Source: Sclerotiophoma versabilis
Taxonomy: Eukaryota; Ascomycota; Dothideomycetes; Pleosporales; Didymellaceae
Direction: 5' to 3'
DNA length: 64,000 nucleotides
Assembly (NCBI GenBank): GCA_012274445.1
Contig: JAAROD010000076.1
Coordinates: 806,001 to 870,000, forward strand
A program made the translations under genes and the position numbers. Of this stretch, positions 34,038-46,688 are shown one piece after another. The notes beneath the pieces are model-generated. The model searched no databases. It saw only the letters and a program-made list of their open reading frames with translations, and was not told the DNA's origin. The stretch's first letter is position 1. Every line of letters starts with the position of its first letter.

Positions 34038-35346
34038 CTAACGCACCCGCTTGATCTTTTGCGCCGGCTGCTTCTTGCACTCGGGACACAGCCAATCGCC
34101 CACCGGCTCCTCCTTGATCCCCACACATTCCCAGTGGAACCACTGATACTGGCAGTTGTCGTTGTCGCAAGCCACCATATCCCCAAAACTAACCCGCTGG
34201 CAGAAGCAGTACTTGGTGTCGTCAGACTCCTCTTCGTCTCCTTCCCCTGCAACACCAGACATCTCCTCGTCTTCCGTCCCAGCATCGCTGGCCACGCTTT
34301 CGTCCTCAGCTGTCGTCGACGGCGAAGCTCGCGAACCACCCTTGCGCCGCTTCTTGTTCACCCCAGACTTGGCTGTCAAAGCCGCCTTGCGCAACGGTTG
34401 CTGCGGCTTGGCCTTCTTGACCGTGAGAGCATGTCTTGGTCCTACGCTGCTAGCACGTGACCCTGGAGTGGATGCTTTCGGAGTCCCTGGCCCAACCGAG
34501 CCTTGCCGACCTAGAGATGATGATGCTGCTGGAAGAGGCCCAATGTTGCCTGTTGGTCGGCGTCGCTTACTGTCACTGCCTGCTGACAGTTCCCGTTCTG
34601 ATCGTGCACTAGCTTGGATCGCGCTCTGTGCGTTTGTTAATCTCTGTTGGTTCAGCAGAGCCTGTGTCTGCATGTTCTGCATCGGCGCTGCTCTCGAGTT
34701 GATGTTGGTGGCGTTCGTGATGCGCGCAATGGCAGCTGCTTGCGCGAGATTGGGCGCGCCTCCACCTTGGTTGCCAGACACTGGATGCAACGGAGTGCTC
34801 GCGCCTGTGTTGGATGACGATAGAGGTGGCACTAGGTTACCTGGTGAATCTTTCAGTAGCGAAGGCATTTGGGGGTCTGCAGGAATCGATCCATCACTCT
34901 GGAGATCTCGCAGCTTGATGTCCAATCGCTTCACGTATCGATCGAGCTGCAATCCATTGTCAGGCAAAACTCTCAACCTTTGTTCATCGTACTGACCAGT
35001 GCGGCTGCTTTCTCCACCAACCCAATCTTCTCCTCTTGCAGGATTTGTGCTCGTTCAAAGTTCTGAATAACAATTTTGTTATACGGCTCCTCCTTGGGGT
35101 TTACCACAAGACTGCCATTCAGCTTGATGAACTTTTGAAGACTATTGTCGCGCTGTTGAATCGCTGCGCGCAGTTCTTGAATCTGCGCATCTTTGGCCTG
35201 TACTTCCTCGTAGAGATGCGTTATCTCTGCCGGAAGATTGGCGACTTGTCAGAGTCAGCGTAGAATGTATAATATGTCGACCGCTTTGCTTTACCATCGT
35301 GGATGAACTGTTCAAGAACGGTCGCCGCATCTTCTGCAATAGCCAT
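34038..35346 (-). CDS. YNG2: ING-family PHD protein Yng2 (NuA4 subunit)
   Basis: This is an ING-family chromatin reader, most like Yng2 of the NuA4 histone acetyltransferase; the related Pho23 of Rpd3L is the alternative. Exons are 35346..35295, 35244..34997 and 34946..34038 (402 aa). The N-terminal ING helical domain is assembled across exons 1-3 (ATVLEQFIHD, VANLPAEITHLYEE, RDNSLQKFIKLNGS, EKIGLVEKAAALLDRYVKRL). A long serine-rich linker with basic patches (KKRRKGG) leads to an acidic segment. The C-terminal PHD finger (YCFCQRVSFGDMVACDN, FHWECVG, DWLCPECKK) has the full C4HC3 set and the aromatic residues that bind trimethylated H3K4. The gene is head to head with the Hos2-like deacetylase. 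Confidence 0.9.
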
Positions 35347-36243
35347 GACAAAGCCTTTTGTGTGATGGAGTTGCGTGAGGGTGCTCGTAGATATGATCCC
35401 GCCTTACCGCGGTGCAGCAAAAGTGTCGCAAGACAAGCACGCAGGGCCGTGTGAAGTAGTTGTTCGCTCAGCAACAATGATGAAGTTGATGGTTTGTTGC
35501 GCTTCTTCGTAGTGAAGGCGTGAGAGGTTGCGCAGGAGTATGTGCAAGCGCGCTACGACCAGGTCCAGTGAACCCTCAGCAAGTGCGTGCTGATCTCCAA
35601 ACCCTCGAAATTGACCCTCGCGGCAGGATAGCTATCTTTGATTGATACACATTAATCAGAGTGCGTAAGTGTTCTCGACTTGAAGCATCCAACCCTAACA
35701 AGCTAAGTCAGGAAGCTGCAAGCTAGCGCCTCACGTGCAGCTCGGCAGAACGTCAAGAACCTACCAATCAAACAACGATGGCTTCTCCACTCGACGTTCC
35801 ACTCACCACTCACACCGCGACGGAACAGCAGACAAAGCGTCCGATTGTGGCCCGCGCTCTGATCGAGCGGACAGAAAAGACACATTAAGAAATCGTTTTC
35901 TCCAATCACTAAAGTCTTCGTCGCCGACGTGTAGTGGAACCGCATCACACCAAATACTGGAGAAGAGGAAGAGTCAGAAGCCAAAAAGGACAGAAGGTGT
36001 AGACGCCGCTCAGTTGATATCTCACGGTCGCAGACACCACGCAAGTCCAGTCAACACTAAACGTGGAGAGGGGCGGCTTGTGGAGGAACTTAGACCCCAA
36101 TCAGCAACCGACAAAGTTTCAAGAACGCACAACGATCCTATAAGGTTGATGATAAATCTCCTACACCACATACACCACCAAGGTCATTGAATAATTGCAA
36201 CCAAGTCGCCCTCAACGGTCCGTCAAGAAGCAGACCCATTATC
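35347..36243. promoter_or_regulatory. Divergent region YNG2 / Hos2-like deacetylase
   Basis: About 900 bp separate the two start codons. Open frames in it show no family signature. It presumably holds both promoters and 5' leaders. I identify no specific binding site. Confidence 0.45.
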
Positions 36244-37827
36244 ATGCGCGTTTCTGGATATGCTCCGTCGAATAGGCCCTCCAACAATATTGTTGAAGAG
36301 TATCTCTCGCCGGTCAACGATGTTTACAATGGAGATTTCCATGAGTTTAAGGGTCTCACAGACTCCGAGAAGCGAGAAGTGATCGCGCGGGAAGCTGAGG
36401 AGTATGGGTTGGAGAAGCCGCAAGGATACAACGTATCCTTTCACTACAACCCACATGTTGAATACCACCATTTCGGAAGCTCGCATCCCATGAAGCCTTG
36501 GCGATTGACTTTGACCAAACAGCTTATCCTGTCTTATGGGCTTGAGTATACAATGGACCTTTACGAACCACGCCCTGCAAACTTTGACGAGTTGGCTATT
36601 TTCCACGACCGCGGTTACCTATCCTACTTGAGCGAGTGAGTGGCAAAACATAGTCTTGTTGTTCATAGAACACTCATGGTTCTGACTTTCCGCAGGATTA
36701 CACCGCAGAACGCCAAACCTGGTGATGCACAGTACGTAGCTTATGGCTTTGGTGGTGATACGAACGATTGTCCTGTCTTTGACGGACTATGGAACTACGT
36801 ATCGCTTTACACTGGCGCATCGATGAGCGCGGCCTACAATTTAATGAATAAGCAGTCTGACATAGCCATTAACTGGTCCGGCGGTTTGCATCACGCCAAA
36901 AAAAATCTAGCATCTGGCTTTTGCTACGTCAACGACATTGTCATCGCGATACAGCTTTTGCTGAATCAATGTCAACGCGTCTTGTATATCGATATCGACG
37001 TACATCAGGGCGACGGCGTAGAACAGGCGTTTGAGTCGACTGACCGCGTGTTCACACTTTCATTCCACAAGTATGGTATTGATAGGCATGGTTGGCCGTT
37101 CTATCCTGGAACCGGCAACATCGACGAGACGGGTCCCAAGGATCCAGCGAACCGCGGCAAAGCACACAGTCTGAACATTCCCCTTGACGATGGTATCGAC
37201 GATCATCAGTACAAATGGCTCTTCAAGACTATCACCAGCAAGGTGATTGAGAAGTACAACCCTGAAGCCATTGTCCTTCAGTCGGGCGCCGACTCGCTTG
37301 GCGGAGATCGTCTCGGTCGTTTCAATCTCAACATCAAAGCACACGGCTCCTGCATTGAGACTGTAAAGTCATTCGGTCGCCCTCTCGTCCTTATCGGAGG
37401 TGGAGGATACACACCTCGCAATGTCGCTCGGACTTGGTGTCACGAAACAGCCGTCTGTGTCGGCGCTACCTTGCACAACGATCTCCCAACTCACATTCCC
37501 TACCTTGAAGCATTTCAGGGTGAGAAAAACGGCGGTGGCATTCTCTATCCCGACCTCCACAACATCAAGCGTCACGACAACCTGAACACAGATGCAGCAC
37601 TGCAGAAGCTCGTCGAAAAAGCCATGGAGAACCTGCGTTACATGGAGGGTGCACCCAGTGTTGTAGTGAATACCAAAGGCATTACCGAGGAGCAAATCAT
37701 GAAGATCAGAGAGCAAGTCGACCAAGAATTGGCGGACGAGGAGGAGGACAGGCTGCATTCCTTGGTCGTAGAGAAGACTCGACGAACCCGTGAAAGAAAC
37801 ATTGGAGGGAGAAACGAGCGTCGCTGA
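36244..37827 (+). CDS. Hos2-like class I histone deacetylase, divergent
   Basis: This is a class I histone deacetylase of the Hos2/HosA type; Hos2 works in the Set3 complex on active genes. Exons are 36244..36635 and 36696..37827 (507 aa). The open frame starts at a TTG at 36187, so the ATG at 36244 is used. The family start HYNPHVEYHHFGSSHPMKPW and the core blocks WSGGLHHAKK, SGFCYVNDIV, ADSLGGDRLGRFNLNIKAHG and GGGGYTPRNVARTW are present. Departures from class I sequences known to me are DVHQGDGV in place of DVHHGDGV, LQSGADS in place of LQCGADS, and KKNLASG in place of KKSEASG. The zinc ligands (Asp, His) and the charge-relay aspartates are retained, so activity is likely. The C-terminus is charged, with a KTRRTRERN patch. 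Confidence 0.88.
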
Positions 37828-39061
37828 ACCTAGCGTGTTTATCTAGAGCCTCCACTTTACAAAAGGCATGTAGTAATATTAGATGGGGTCAATGGCGTTG
37901 GGAGATATGGCGTTGGTGAAGTTGGAAAAGACGTTCCTGTCACAATACCCATCGTAGGAATAGCGTTCTGTCAATGACATGTACCGTACTTAGCCCTCGG
38001 CATATGTTTGCGATTGGTGCACTTACGTTTAGAACCAGGGATAAGACGTGGAACTTTCCATGAGATCATCCTTTAACAGACCCTGTGATTATACCCCGCA
38101 GAGCCTGGCCCACTCAGCGTGGCCATGTGGACTTTTTGGTATTTATCAGATGCTCGGAGATATCAAATTTCGGTTTTAGGACCGAGGGGGAGGCTGCTAG
38201 CGGCCAGTAAACACAGCCCAGTGGCTCTGTTTCGTCTGGCTATCGGCCCGCTCCAAGAGTACAGGGTGGTGGCATCTCGATTTGCTGCGTGCTTCGGCAG
38301 GCCTTTCGTCCAGCAAATCGCACTGGGCCGGGCAGCAGCGCGGAATGCAGCCATTCGTCGATCCTCAAGCGAACCCAGACTTGTTGATGCTCGATCGTAA
38401 CACGTTTTCGTACCAAAGACGTCTCGACTTTTCCCGCTTGCAAGTCGCCGTGTCACAGTGCAAACTCGAGGTGTCAGTGGAGTTAGGCATGAAGAGCAGG
38501 GTTGTCCCGCGTCCAGTTGCACTTGGGCTGATCTACAGAGTGAAAAGGCCTGATCCAACTTCCCATGTCGATTAGGGCTGTGTAGCGATGACTCAGGACT
38601 TACCTTTTGTGAAATGCATCAGAAAAATCTGGAATCTGGACAAGCTTTCCCGGTCAGGGGACGAGCCTGTGGCTTGGTTAAATCAGCGTCAGGTTTCATT
38701 ACGCAGGCGGACTTATTATCGGCATCTTTATGTCAGACGCGCCCGCAACAGAAGAAAACGTCACAGTTCTGAGCACGTCACATCCACAACCCTTGTTCCT
38801 TCCTGTTGCTTCGTGAAATCCTGCAGCTCAACTTTCCTCGTTTCTGCGATCTTCAGCCTTTCGACCGACTCACCGACCCCTATTGCCAATCTCCATTGCG
38901 GGCGTTAGCGGGTTGACGCTAAGCATCGGCGGCTTCCATCCCACCGATAGCGTTACCAGGGCCGTTGGGATTTATTGCGCAGGCGCTCAGACAGCAAGCT
39001 TGAAGGCTTCAAGCGAATCCCTTCCTGAGCCTGTAGAGAAAGATCTTGTACATGCACAGCC
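37828..39061. other. Intergenic, Zn2Cys6 regulator promoter
   Basis: About 1.2 kb without a convincing gene. Short open frames on both strands overlap and lack family signals. It presumably holds the 3' end of the deacetylase transcript and a long regulator promoter. Confidence 0.45.
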
Positions 39062-41766
39062 ATGTCTGACGAACAGACACCCAGCGCGAACGTGGCCGAC
39101 CACGCACAAAATAACGGCAGCTTGAACGGAAGTCCCTTGGCACCGAACCCCCGCTCTTGCATCACATGCAGGAGACGTAAGGTTAAATGTGACAAGAAGC
39201 ATCCGTGCTCGAATTGCGCGAGAGCGAAGATTGAGTGCGTCTTCCCTGGTCCTGGGCGTGCGCCCCGAAAGAGCAGAAAGCCACCGGATGCAGAGCTACT
39301 GGAGAGACTGCGACGTCTCGAAGGCGTCGTCCAGACCCTGAACGCGCAAGTCGAAGAACACGAACATGAAGCGGCAGAACGCGAGCGCGACAGTAGCAGC
39401 CGACAGGGGAGTGTGAGTGATCATTGCTTCGGCAATGGTAGTAAAAAAAACAGCATGCCGGTGGTAGTGGACAACAGTGTGGAAGGGCTCGAAAGCCGCT
39501 TCGGTAGGCTCGTTGTGGAGAAGGGCAGAAGTCGATACATCAACAACAGTTTCTGGGCTAGTCTCAACAACGAAGTCGAAGATCTCAAAGCAATCTTAAT
39601 CGAACCCTCTGACGATGAGGATGATGCCAACTCGCCCAACTCATCCGAACATTCAGGCCAACATCAGGGCTACATCTTCGGCCTGAGCTCCACCAATGTC
39701 GACATGCGAGCACTGCATCCAACGCCTGAAGTCGCGCGTCAGTTCTGGGGGGCCTACAAGGACAGCGTCGAGCCCCTTGTCAAGGTACTGCATATTCCTA
39801 CTTTCGAGGCAACTTTGGAAGACGTCCTCGAACATCCTGAACGGGCGAGCAAGGGCCTGGAGTCTTTATTATTTGCTATCTACTACGGTGCCGTCACCAG
39901 TACGACGGCGGAAGAGTGCCTGCAAAAATGGGGAGAAGACAGATCATCCCTCTTGATCAGGTATCGCTTTGCGCTGGAGCAGGCGCTCGCCCGCGCGAAT
40001 TTTCTCTACTGCGATGAGATTGTCATCCTCCAAGCTTTCGTCATCTTCCTTATCTTGCTGCGCAGGAACGACGACGCTCGGAAGATCTGGACATTGACTG
40101 GCCTCGTTGTGCGCATTGCCCAAACTCTGGGAATACACAGAGACGGCAGTCACTTTGGTCTAGCACCTTTTGAGATCGAGATGCGTAGGAGGCTTTGGTG
40201 GCAAGTCTGCGTCCTGGATGCAAGGTCGTCCGAAGACCATGGGTGTGATCCCACGATAGTCGAAGCACAGTTCGATGCCAAGATGGTACGTACTACTTTG
40301 TGTGTCCCTTAAGAGCGTGCACTAACCTACCATGGCAGCCTCTGAATGTCAATGACACCGATCTACACCCTGATATGACCGAGTTTCCTCAAGAGCGTAC
40401 GGGCTTCACAGACATGACTTTCAGTCTTATTCGTTTCGAAGTCGCCAATATCTTCCGTCGCATTTTGTACATACCACCAGGACCTGTAAGGTGCACTGAA
40501 CTTTTCGCCAATTTGTCGATCGCCGAAAAAGAGAAATGGATCACCGAGTGTCACCAACAGATGGAGGAGAAGTACCTGAAGGGGTGCGACATGTCAATCC
40601 CGCTTTGCTGGGTGACTGCGACAATATCTCGACTCATCATGAGCAAAATGTGGCTGATCGTATACCATCCACATCAGCGCAAAGACGGAGGGGCGTCCCT
40701 TCCACAAGAGACCAAGGACAAGCTCTTCATCACTTCGCTCGAAAACCTTGAATACTCCATACTGCTCGAGACTGAGGCTCGCACTCTGAGGTGGGGCTGG
40801 CTCTTCCGCACTTATGTGCAATGGCATGCCATCGCGTTCTTGCTATCTGAACTATGCGTGCGTACCAAGGGCGAGGCAGTGGAACGTGCCTGGCGCGCTC
40901 TTGAGGCCACAGCTGGACGTTGGTGGTTCCCACTTAACGATACATCACCGTACCGTAAAGTCCAGCAAGGATGCCTGTGGAAACCTCTTAGGAAAATGTT
41001 GGCCAAGGCGAGAGCGGCAAGGGAGAGAGAGATAATGCTTGAGCAGGCAAGCCAAGCAGTCATGAACGGCCAACATCTGGGCAACGACTTCCCGTGGATG
41101 GTTTCTAACGCCCTCAATCCCATTTCAGTTAATCAGCCAAGTTCAGAAGACCTCGACAGATTGTTGAGACCAACAGCCCCCAGACTTGGGGAAGTGCCGA
41201 CGCACGCAACACCATCAAGCTGGCCTGAGAGCCCTGCCGACTACAATACAGACAGTCCTACCACTGTCCTTAGTGAAGACTTCGGACGGTCACAGAGGGC
41301 GAAAAGCAAACCCTCAACCGGGTTCGGGAGTCAGACAGCTAGCCGAGGACAACAGTTTAGTCAGTTAACAGACTTTGGGCTCGACGATGTCATCCTCGAT
41401 GTTCTGGATGGACAAGCTTATGCACCTCTCGGCGCTATGTCATCTGCCCAAGATCCGCCGACTTCGATGCAAACAACGCAACCCTCCTTTGGAACAGGTG
41501 CGCAACCGGTCATGCCTAATGGCGCAAGCCTCATGACAGGCGGATATGCACCTGATATGCACTTTTTCGGCGACATGAATTTCGACGACATGACATCAAC
41601 AGGAACCATGAATGGAACGAACAATGATTCTCCCGGCATGGATGGTGGTAGCATGGACTGGCAAGTCTTCGATGATATGGTCAGTCAGTATGGCTTTGAG
41701 GGAGGGGTAGCCAACAGCGCCAACGCAACAGCCACCGGACACATGGGTCTGATGCATTTCTTGTAA
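39062..41766 (+). CDS. Zn2Cys6 transcription factor with fungal-specific TF domain
   Basis: This is a nuclear binuclear-cluster regulator. Exons are 39062..40285 and 40339..41766 (883 aa); the 53 bp intron has a GTACGT donor, an ACTAAC branch site and a GGCAG acceptor. The DNA-binding cluster has six cysteines, C33, C36, C43, C49, C52 and C59, with spacing CX2CX6CX5CX2CX6C. A basic linker (RAPRKSRK) and a coiled-coil dimerisation segment (LLERLRRLEGVVQTLNAQ) follow. The fungal-specific TF (middle homology) domain spans about 220-640 and includes GLVVRIAQTLGIHRDGS and FEIEMRRRLWWQVCVLD. The C-terminus is Met/Asp/Asn-rich and may be the activation region. The targets are unknown. No pathway genes sit beside it except oxidoreductases further downstream. 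Confidence 0.93.
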
Positions 41767-42515
41767 AGTTTAAGCGCATCTGTATTGTACCTCGCGGGTT
41801 TGGGACGGCGTTCAAGGGTTTGCAACATGATTCTTCGGCTCAAAGAAGTCACGATACCCATCATAGAATGCTTCTTGTGTAGTGCTTTGTAATTTAGAAC
41901 TAATTCAACCTTTGCTTACAGGCTCCGTACCACCTTTAGCAACCATGACTTTGATGCCGCATCAACACAACGTCGCCCAGAAGCCCTGGAACCGGATCAA
42001 TTCTTCCACGAATGCCGTCTCTGCCCTCGCCTTGTGAATGTTACGATCTTCCGCCGGGATAGCGCCGGCTATATGCAAGACGAATGGAACGGGGTAAGCC
42101 GAACCGCGCTGATAACCTTATCGTCACCTATCCTCTTCCATTCGAACGCGGTTCTCTGCACGTCGTACGCGTGTCAATAAACCGGGGAAGCAGTCGACCA
42201 AGCACAGGATTGAGAAGCTCGCAAATCCGTCGCGACTTGATTGGTCAATGCATTCACATCCAGCAGGCACACCGCTCCTGCTCTTGGCTCACTGTTGGAC
42301 CGGCTCAACTACACCTTGGCTGTAAGATGCTGCAAGCTGATATTTGAGCATGTCAATCCGCTGTTCTTACGGGATGATTTCCAACTCAAGTTTCTCACTG
42401 CAAAGTGAGCTCTACAAGGCCATTCCCATTGAAGTTTCCCTTTCCGGATCGGACGCGGAAGCAGACGGCGACGACGACCAAAGCCATCATCACCATCATT
42501 TTGCTTTATTCGATC
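41767..42515. other. Intergenic between regulator and dehydrogenase
   Basis: About 750 bp with no convincing gene, repeat or RNA. The frame that continues upstream of the dehydrogenase ATG starts at a GTG and is probably leader. Confidence 0.45.
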
Positions 42516-43695
42516 ATGGCGCATAAAGCATCAAGCCGTTCAGAGCTCCCACAAGACGTTATCCCACGCACCGTACCAACATCAACAACATCCTCGGCGT
42601 CAGACTCGAGACCAACTATCCTCCACCTCGGCGACGACATACGCTGGAACCACGATCTCTACGCCAAACTATCTCGAAAATTCAACATTGTCAGAACACA
42701 CTCCACAGGCCGGGAAGCCTTCAAACGCGCCCTGCAAGACAGAACATGGGGTGATTTTGTCGCCATGTACCGTCCCTTCTGGAACACAGGCGGCGAAATG
42801 GGCACCTGGGACAGCGAACTAATGTAACCCTCGCACCTAACCTCCATCCTAATACATGCACCATCTAACCCGTGCACACAGCCCGCTACTGCCGAAAAGT
42901 TGCAGAGTCTTCGCTTCCGCCGGCGCAGGCTTCGACTGGGTCGACACCCGACTACTCGCCGCCCACGGCGTCGCGTATTGCAACGCTGCATCCGCTTGCA
43001 CCGAGTCCGTCGCCGATGCTGCTATATTCCTCGTCCTGGCTGTTTATCGCTTGTTCTCGTGGTCCTGCCAAGCTGCGCATTCGTGCGATCCGGCCCGGTT
43101 TCGAGATGCCATGGGTAATATTGCTGCGATTACGCATACTCCTAATGGCTCGACGCTGGGCATTGTCGGGCTAGGTAAGATTGGGTACAGAATCGCGCAG
43201 AAGGTGGGGGTCTTCGAAATGAAGATACTATACCACGATGTTGTGCGGATGGAAGAGAGGGAGCGGGAGATTGGGGCGGGGTGGTGTGCGACGCTGGAGG
43301 AGTTGTTGGGGAGGAGTGATTGTGTGCTGATTGCGACGCCGTTTAGTGGAGAAGTCTTGTTGAGCGGGAAAGAGCTCGGGTGGTTCAAGAGAGGCGCGAG
43401 ATTGGTGAATGTTGCGAGAGGGAAGTTGGTGGATGAGCATGCGTTGGTCAAGGCGCTGGATGATGGGGTTCTGAGTGCGGCGGGCTTAGATGTGCACGCT
43501 GATGAGCCGCATGTGAATAAGGATTTGGCACAAAGAAGAAATGTCATGATGCTCAGCCATACGGCAGGGGCGAGTGTAGAGAGTCATGTTGGATTTGAGA
43601 GACTCGGCATGGAGAATTTACTGGGGTGGCTGGAAAAGGGAGAAGCTGGGTTAGTGAGCCCAGTGAACTTGCAGTGGTTGAAGAGGGACGCGTGA
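42516..43695 (+). CDS. D-isomer-specific 2-hydroxyacid dehydrogenase
   Basis: This is an NAD(P)-dependent D-2-hydroxyacid dehydrogenase of the glyoxylate/hydroxypyruvate reductase-like type. Exons are 42516..42823 and 42882..43695 (373 aa). The 58 bp intron (GTAACC donor, CACACAG acceptor) joins DSEL to IPLLPKSCRVFASAGAG. The Rossmann motif is GIVGLGKIGYRIAQK. The catalytic triad is the arginine in VNVARGKLVDE, the glutamate in DVHADEPHVN and the histidine in MLSHTAGASVESH. The N-terminal 35 residues are Ser/Thr-rich, without a clear targeting signal. The upstream in-frame GTG at 42405 was not used as the start. The 3' end converges on the SDR gene, 63 bp away. The substrate is not predictable. 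Confidence 0.92.
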
Positions 43696-43758
43696 AAGGA
43701 TAAGTGCTGAATTGAACTTGGTCTTCAGTGTTGAATCATACTGCATCTCGATACCCAC

Positions 43759-44846
43759 CTAATAAGCGAATTCCTGGCCAACCAACTTTTCACTGAGTTT
43801 CCAAAGTTTCTCGACGTCTGCTGAGTTCGTGGCTGTCGGCTGCAGATCATCGGACAAATTCCCGTTCTCAAGGTATACTCCGTTGTAGGCTATTGCCAGT
43901 GTCAGTAAACTGTTAACATCACGTCAAGTCTGCGCTTGCAGTACGTACCGTCGAGTCTCGGGTCGAACGCAGCGACGACATGCGTCGCAGAACACTCATC
44001 AAGATTCTTGAGATCAAGCTCGCGATTCCAGCCAATTTCCTTATCCTTCGCCACTGTTTGTTGTGTTAGCCCGTTCTTTCCCCAGCTCTTGGAAACCAAC
44101 TTACTCAACGCTGCCAGGTCTTCATCTGTCAATCCCTGAGGGGCAAGCGAAGTGCCAAAAGCCACGCCAGGGTGCAGACTGTACGCTTTCAAGCCCTTAG
44201 CCGCAAGCTTCTCAGCAAGCGCCCGCGCGAACAAGATGTTAGCTGTCTTGCTCTGCCCATACGCTTCCCACTGCTCGTAGGCCTTTCCATCCTGAAAGTT
44301 CCAGTCGTCGAAACGTACACCGCCGAAGCGGTGGCCATCGCTAGCTACACTAACAACGCGCGGGCTAGGCGAAGCGAGGATTTTGGAGATGATCAAGTTC
44401 GTGAACAGGAAGTGGCCAATGTGGTTGCTGCCAAACTGGTTTTCAATTCCTTCCTGCGTCGTCTTGTAAGGGCCTGCCATGGTTCCGGCGGAGTTGACCA
44501 GCATATCAATATGGTCTACGTCTTTCCAGCCCAGCACGGCGTCTGCTGCTTGGCGGACGCTCTTCTGGCTACTCAGATCGAGCTTTAGGAATCTTACTTC
44601 AACATCTGAGCTCTTTGGGTTGGATTTGATCTTCTGCACGGTAGCTTGCACTTTCTCTGCTGAACGACCTGCGAGGATGAGCAGGCGGGGTTTGTATTGC
44701 GCGATTGCTTCGACGAATGTGGCGCCTAGGCCTCCTTGAGTCACTCCGGTGGTGAGGATGGTCTTTGAAGCGATGTTGGCGGCATTGTCAGCTGCAATGG
44801 TAGACGCAAGTGCGTTCTGGCGGTTGTAGGGGAGTGGTGAGGACAT
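43759..44846 (-). CDS. Short-chain dehydrogenase/reductase
   Basis: This is a classical-type SDR oxidoreductase resembling retinol dehydrogenase/WW-oxidoreductase-like fungal proteins. Exons are 44846..43949 and 43889..43759 (342 aa). The 59 bp intron has a GTACGT donor, a TACTGAC branch-like site and an AATAG acceptor; splicing adds the C-terminal AYNGVYLENGNLSDD block. The cofactor site is TTGVTQGGLG, with an arginine in AGRSAEK suggesting NADP. The LVNSAG motif replaces the commoner NNAG. The catalytic tyrosine and lysine are in YGQSK. The N-terminus is soluble, with no membrane anchor. The substrate is unknown. Confidence 0.92.
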
Positions 44847-45388
44847 GGCGTTGGGTTGGATTGAACGGTGTATTGGGACGAATGTGTAGAGTATCTAACT
44901 GAAAATTATACTCAAGTTTAGCATGACGCGATGTCGCAGTCTGGTGGAGTGAATAGGGTCGCACCTGCCTTTTTGGGGATAGCGCCCAAACTCCGTTTCT
45001 TATGTCCGACTACCACAACGATTGTTGTTGATGGTAAGATGTTAAGACATCTTCAATGTGAGGTCACAATATTAAACTTTGAAGTACAAATTGTTATTCG
45101 TTTGGAAGGTCGCGTCAACCTTGCGGGGAATTAGAGACTAATCTAGGTGCCGCACTCGGCTGTCCAGATCAACATCGTGCTTTCCTTGATGAAACCCTAC
45201 CTCATCAACGATGGACCAGAAGGAAGGAAACGTTGTTACCTTATAAATAACATGGGACAGCAGGTGTTATTTCTGCATTCTGAGTTTCGTCCTGCTTTAG
45301 TGCACGTTTATGACTTTCTAGCCACATCTTCACAGGCTCGCTGAAAGGCGCCCTCCCAACTATACACACTGACTCAGCTGTCCTTCCT
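44847..45388. other. Intergenic, divergent promoters
   Basis: About 540 bp between the starts of the SDR gene and a rightward membrane-protein gene. No repeat or RNA gene was seen. Confidence 0.45.
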
Positions 45389-46688
45389 ATGTCGTTTTCA
45401 TCAAATCCGCCTCAATCCTTGAACCTCACACTACGCAAACAGATCCTCACAGTTAATCTCCACATCTCTACTCTTCAATTCATCGCCACACTTCTCCTCA
45501 CGCTTATGCTTCTATGGCATATTAACACCATCACATTAATCGAGAACTACGAGATGCCAGACTGGTGGGTAAAGGATTTCCTGGCAGAGCATGCGAACGG
45601 GTGGCGTGTGGGTGTATGGGTGGTTGTGGGACTGTTGGTGAGTGAGCTTCGTTGGCAAGATGGAAACCGGTCAGCGATGGAAACTGACACGTGCACAGGT
45701 ACCAGTCGATTGTATGCATGCACTGCTGTGTTTAGACTATTGGTGTGCAGTCTTACACGGACGGAGGAGCCCGGAGCGAGAGTTGGCTAAAAGCGATGGG
45801 GATAACCAGATAAAGACTGGGTTTGAGCAGGAAAAAGAGATCTGTGGCAGCGAGCACGAGCAAGCAGGCATTCAGCATCGAGAGCACTACGCCCACCATA
45901 CGCGAATATCTTCGGCATCCCGATCTCTTCCTCGCGCTTCGACTACAGTCAACGCGAGAGCTTTTTCAGAACCGACCGCTCCGGTATATGCCTACCACCC
46001 CCTCCTGCATCCGCGCCTTTCACCCTCAACTCAGATCGCGCTGCTCAGTATTGTCGACATCCTCATGATCGCAATCCTCGCTGGGCATATCATAACCTAC
46101 TTTGTCAGCCTGCCCACCGCAATCGCCTTCTGCAGTCTTCCCGCAGTTTTCTCACACCCTGATCAGCAGTTTGGCGAGGAGAAAGTTTTGCTCAGTGTGC
46201 GAGATCGGTGCATTGGATTGAATGTGGATATCCATGTTGCTGGAGGCTTCGCGGTGTTCATGGCGATCGTGCTGGGGCTATTGCACCTTGCTGCGTTGGT
46301 GGTGCGGATATGGGGATGGTTTCGGTTGGGCGGACAAGGTGTAGTTGGGAAGACATGTGCGGACGAGAGTCAAAACGCCAGGGTGAGAGACGAAGATGAC
46401 CAGAACTCTACGGCAGCTTCGACGATCTGTCCACCTTCTCAATCCAGCTTGATAGCATGCAGCAAATCTACAGCACATACTGTCACGACTTATTCCACAG
46501 CCGAGCCTAGTAATGCGACTTCGATCAGCGCGGAGGAACACGGCACAGATGTCAGATTCATGGACTGGAGTACGGAGCGTACGGAGCAACTGGCGACGCG
46601 ATGTACAGTTCAAACAGACGAGAGCGAGGCCTCGAAGGGTGGCGCAAAGTGGGGTGAGATGTTACTAGAGTGTCTGATTGATGCTTGA
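45389..46688 (+). CDS. Unknown membrane protein, about four transmembrane segments
   Basis: I do not recognise this family. Two exons, 45389..45637 and 45699..46688, give 412 aa; the 61 bp intron has a GTGAGT donor and a TGCACAG acceptor. Hydrophobic segments are at about residues 25-45 (LQFIATLLLTLMLLW), 72-100 (VGVWVVVGLL into MHALLCLDYWCAVL, across the splice junction), 205-232 (ALLSIVDILMIAILAG) and 280-305 (VFMAIVLGLLHLAALVV). A polar loop of about 100 residues separates the second and third segments. The C-terminal 100 residues are polar and Ser/Thr-rich. A lone tetraspanning membrane protein is the safest description. Confidence 0.6.

Noticed and set aside
42516..44846. Dehydrogenase plus SDR between two Zn2Cys6 regulators as a metabolic cluster
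   Set aside because: Only two oxidoreductases without a shared pathway signature, transcribed convergently; ordinary linkage explains it.
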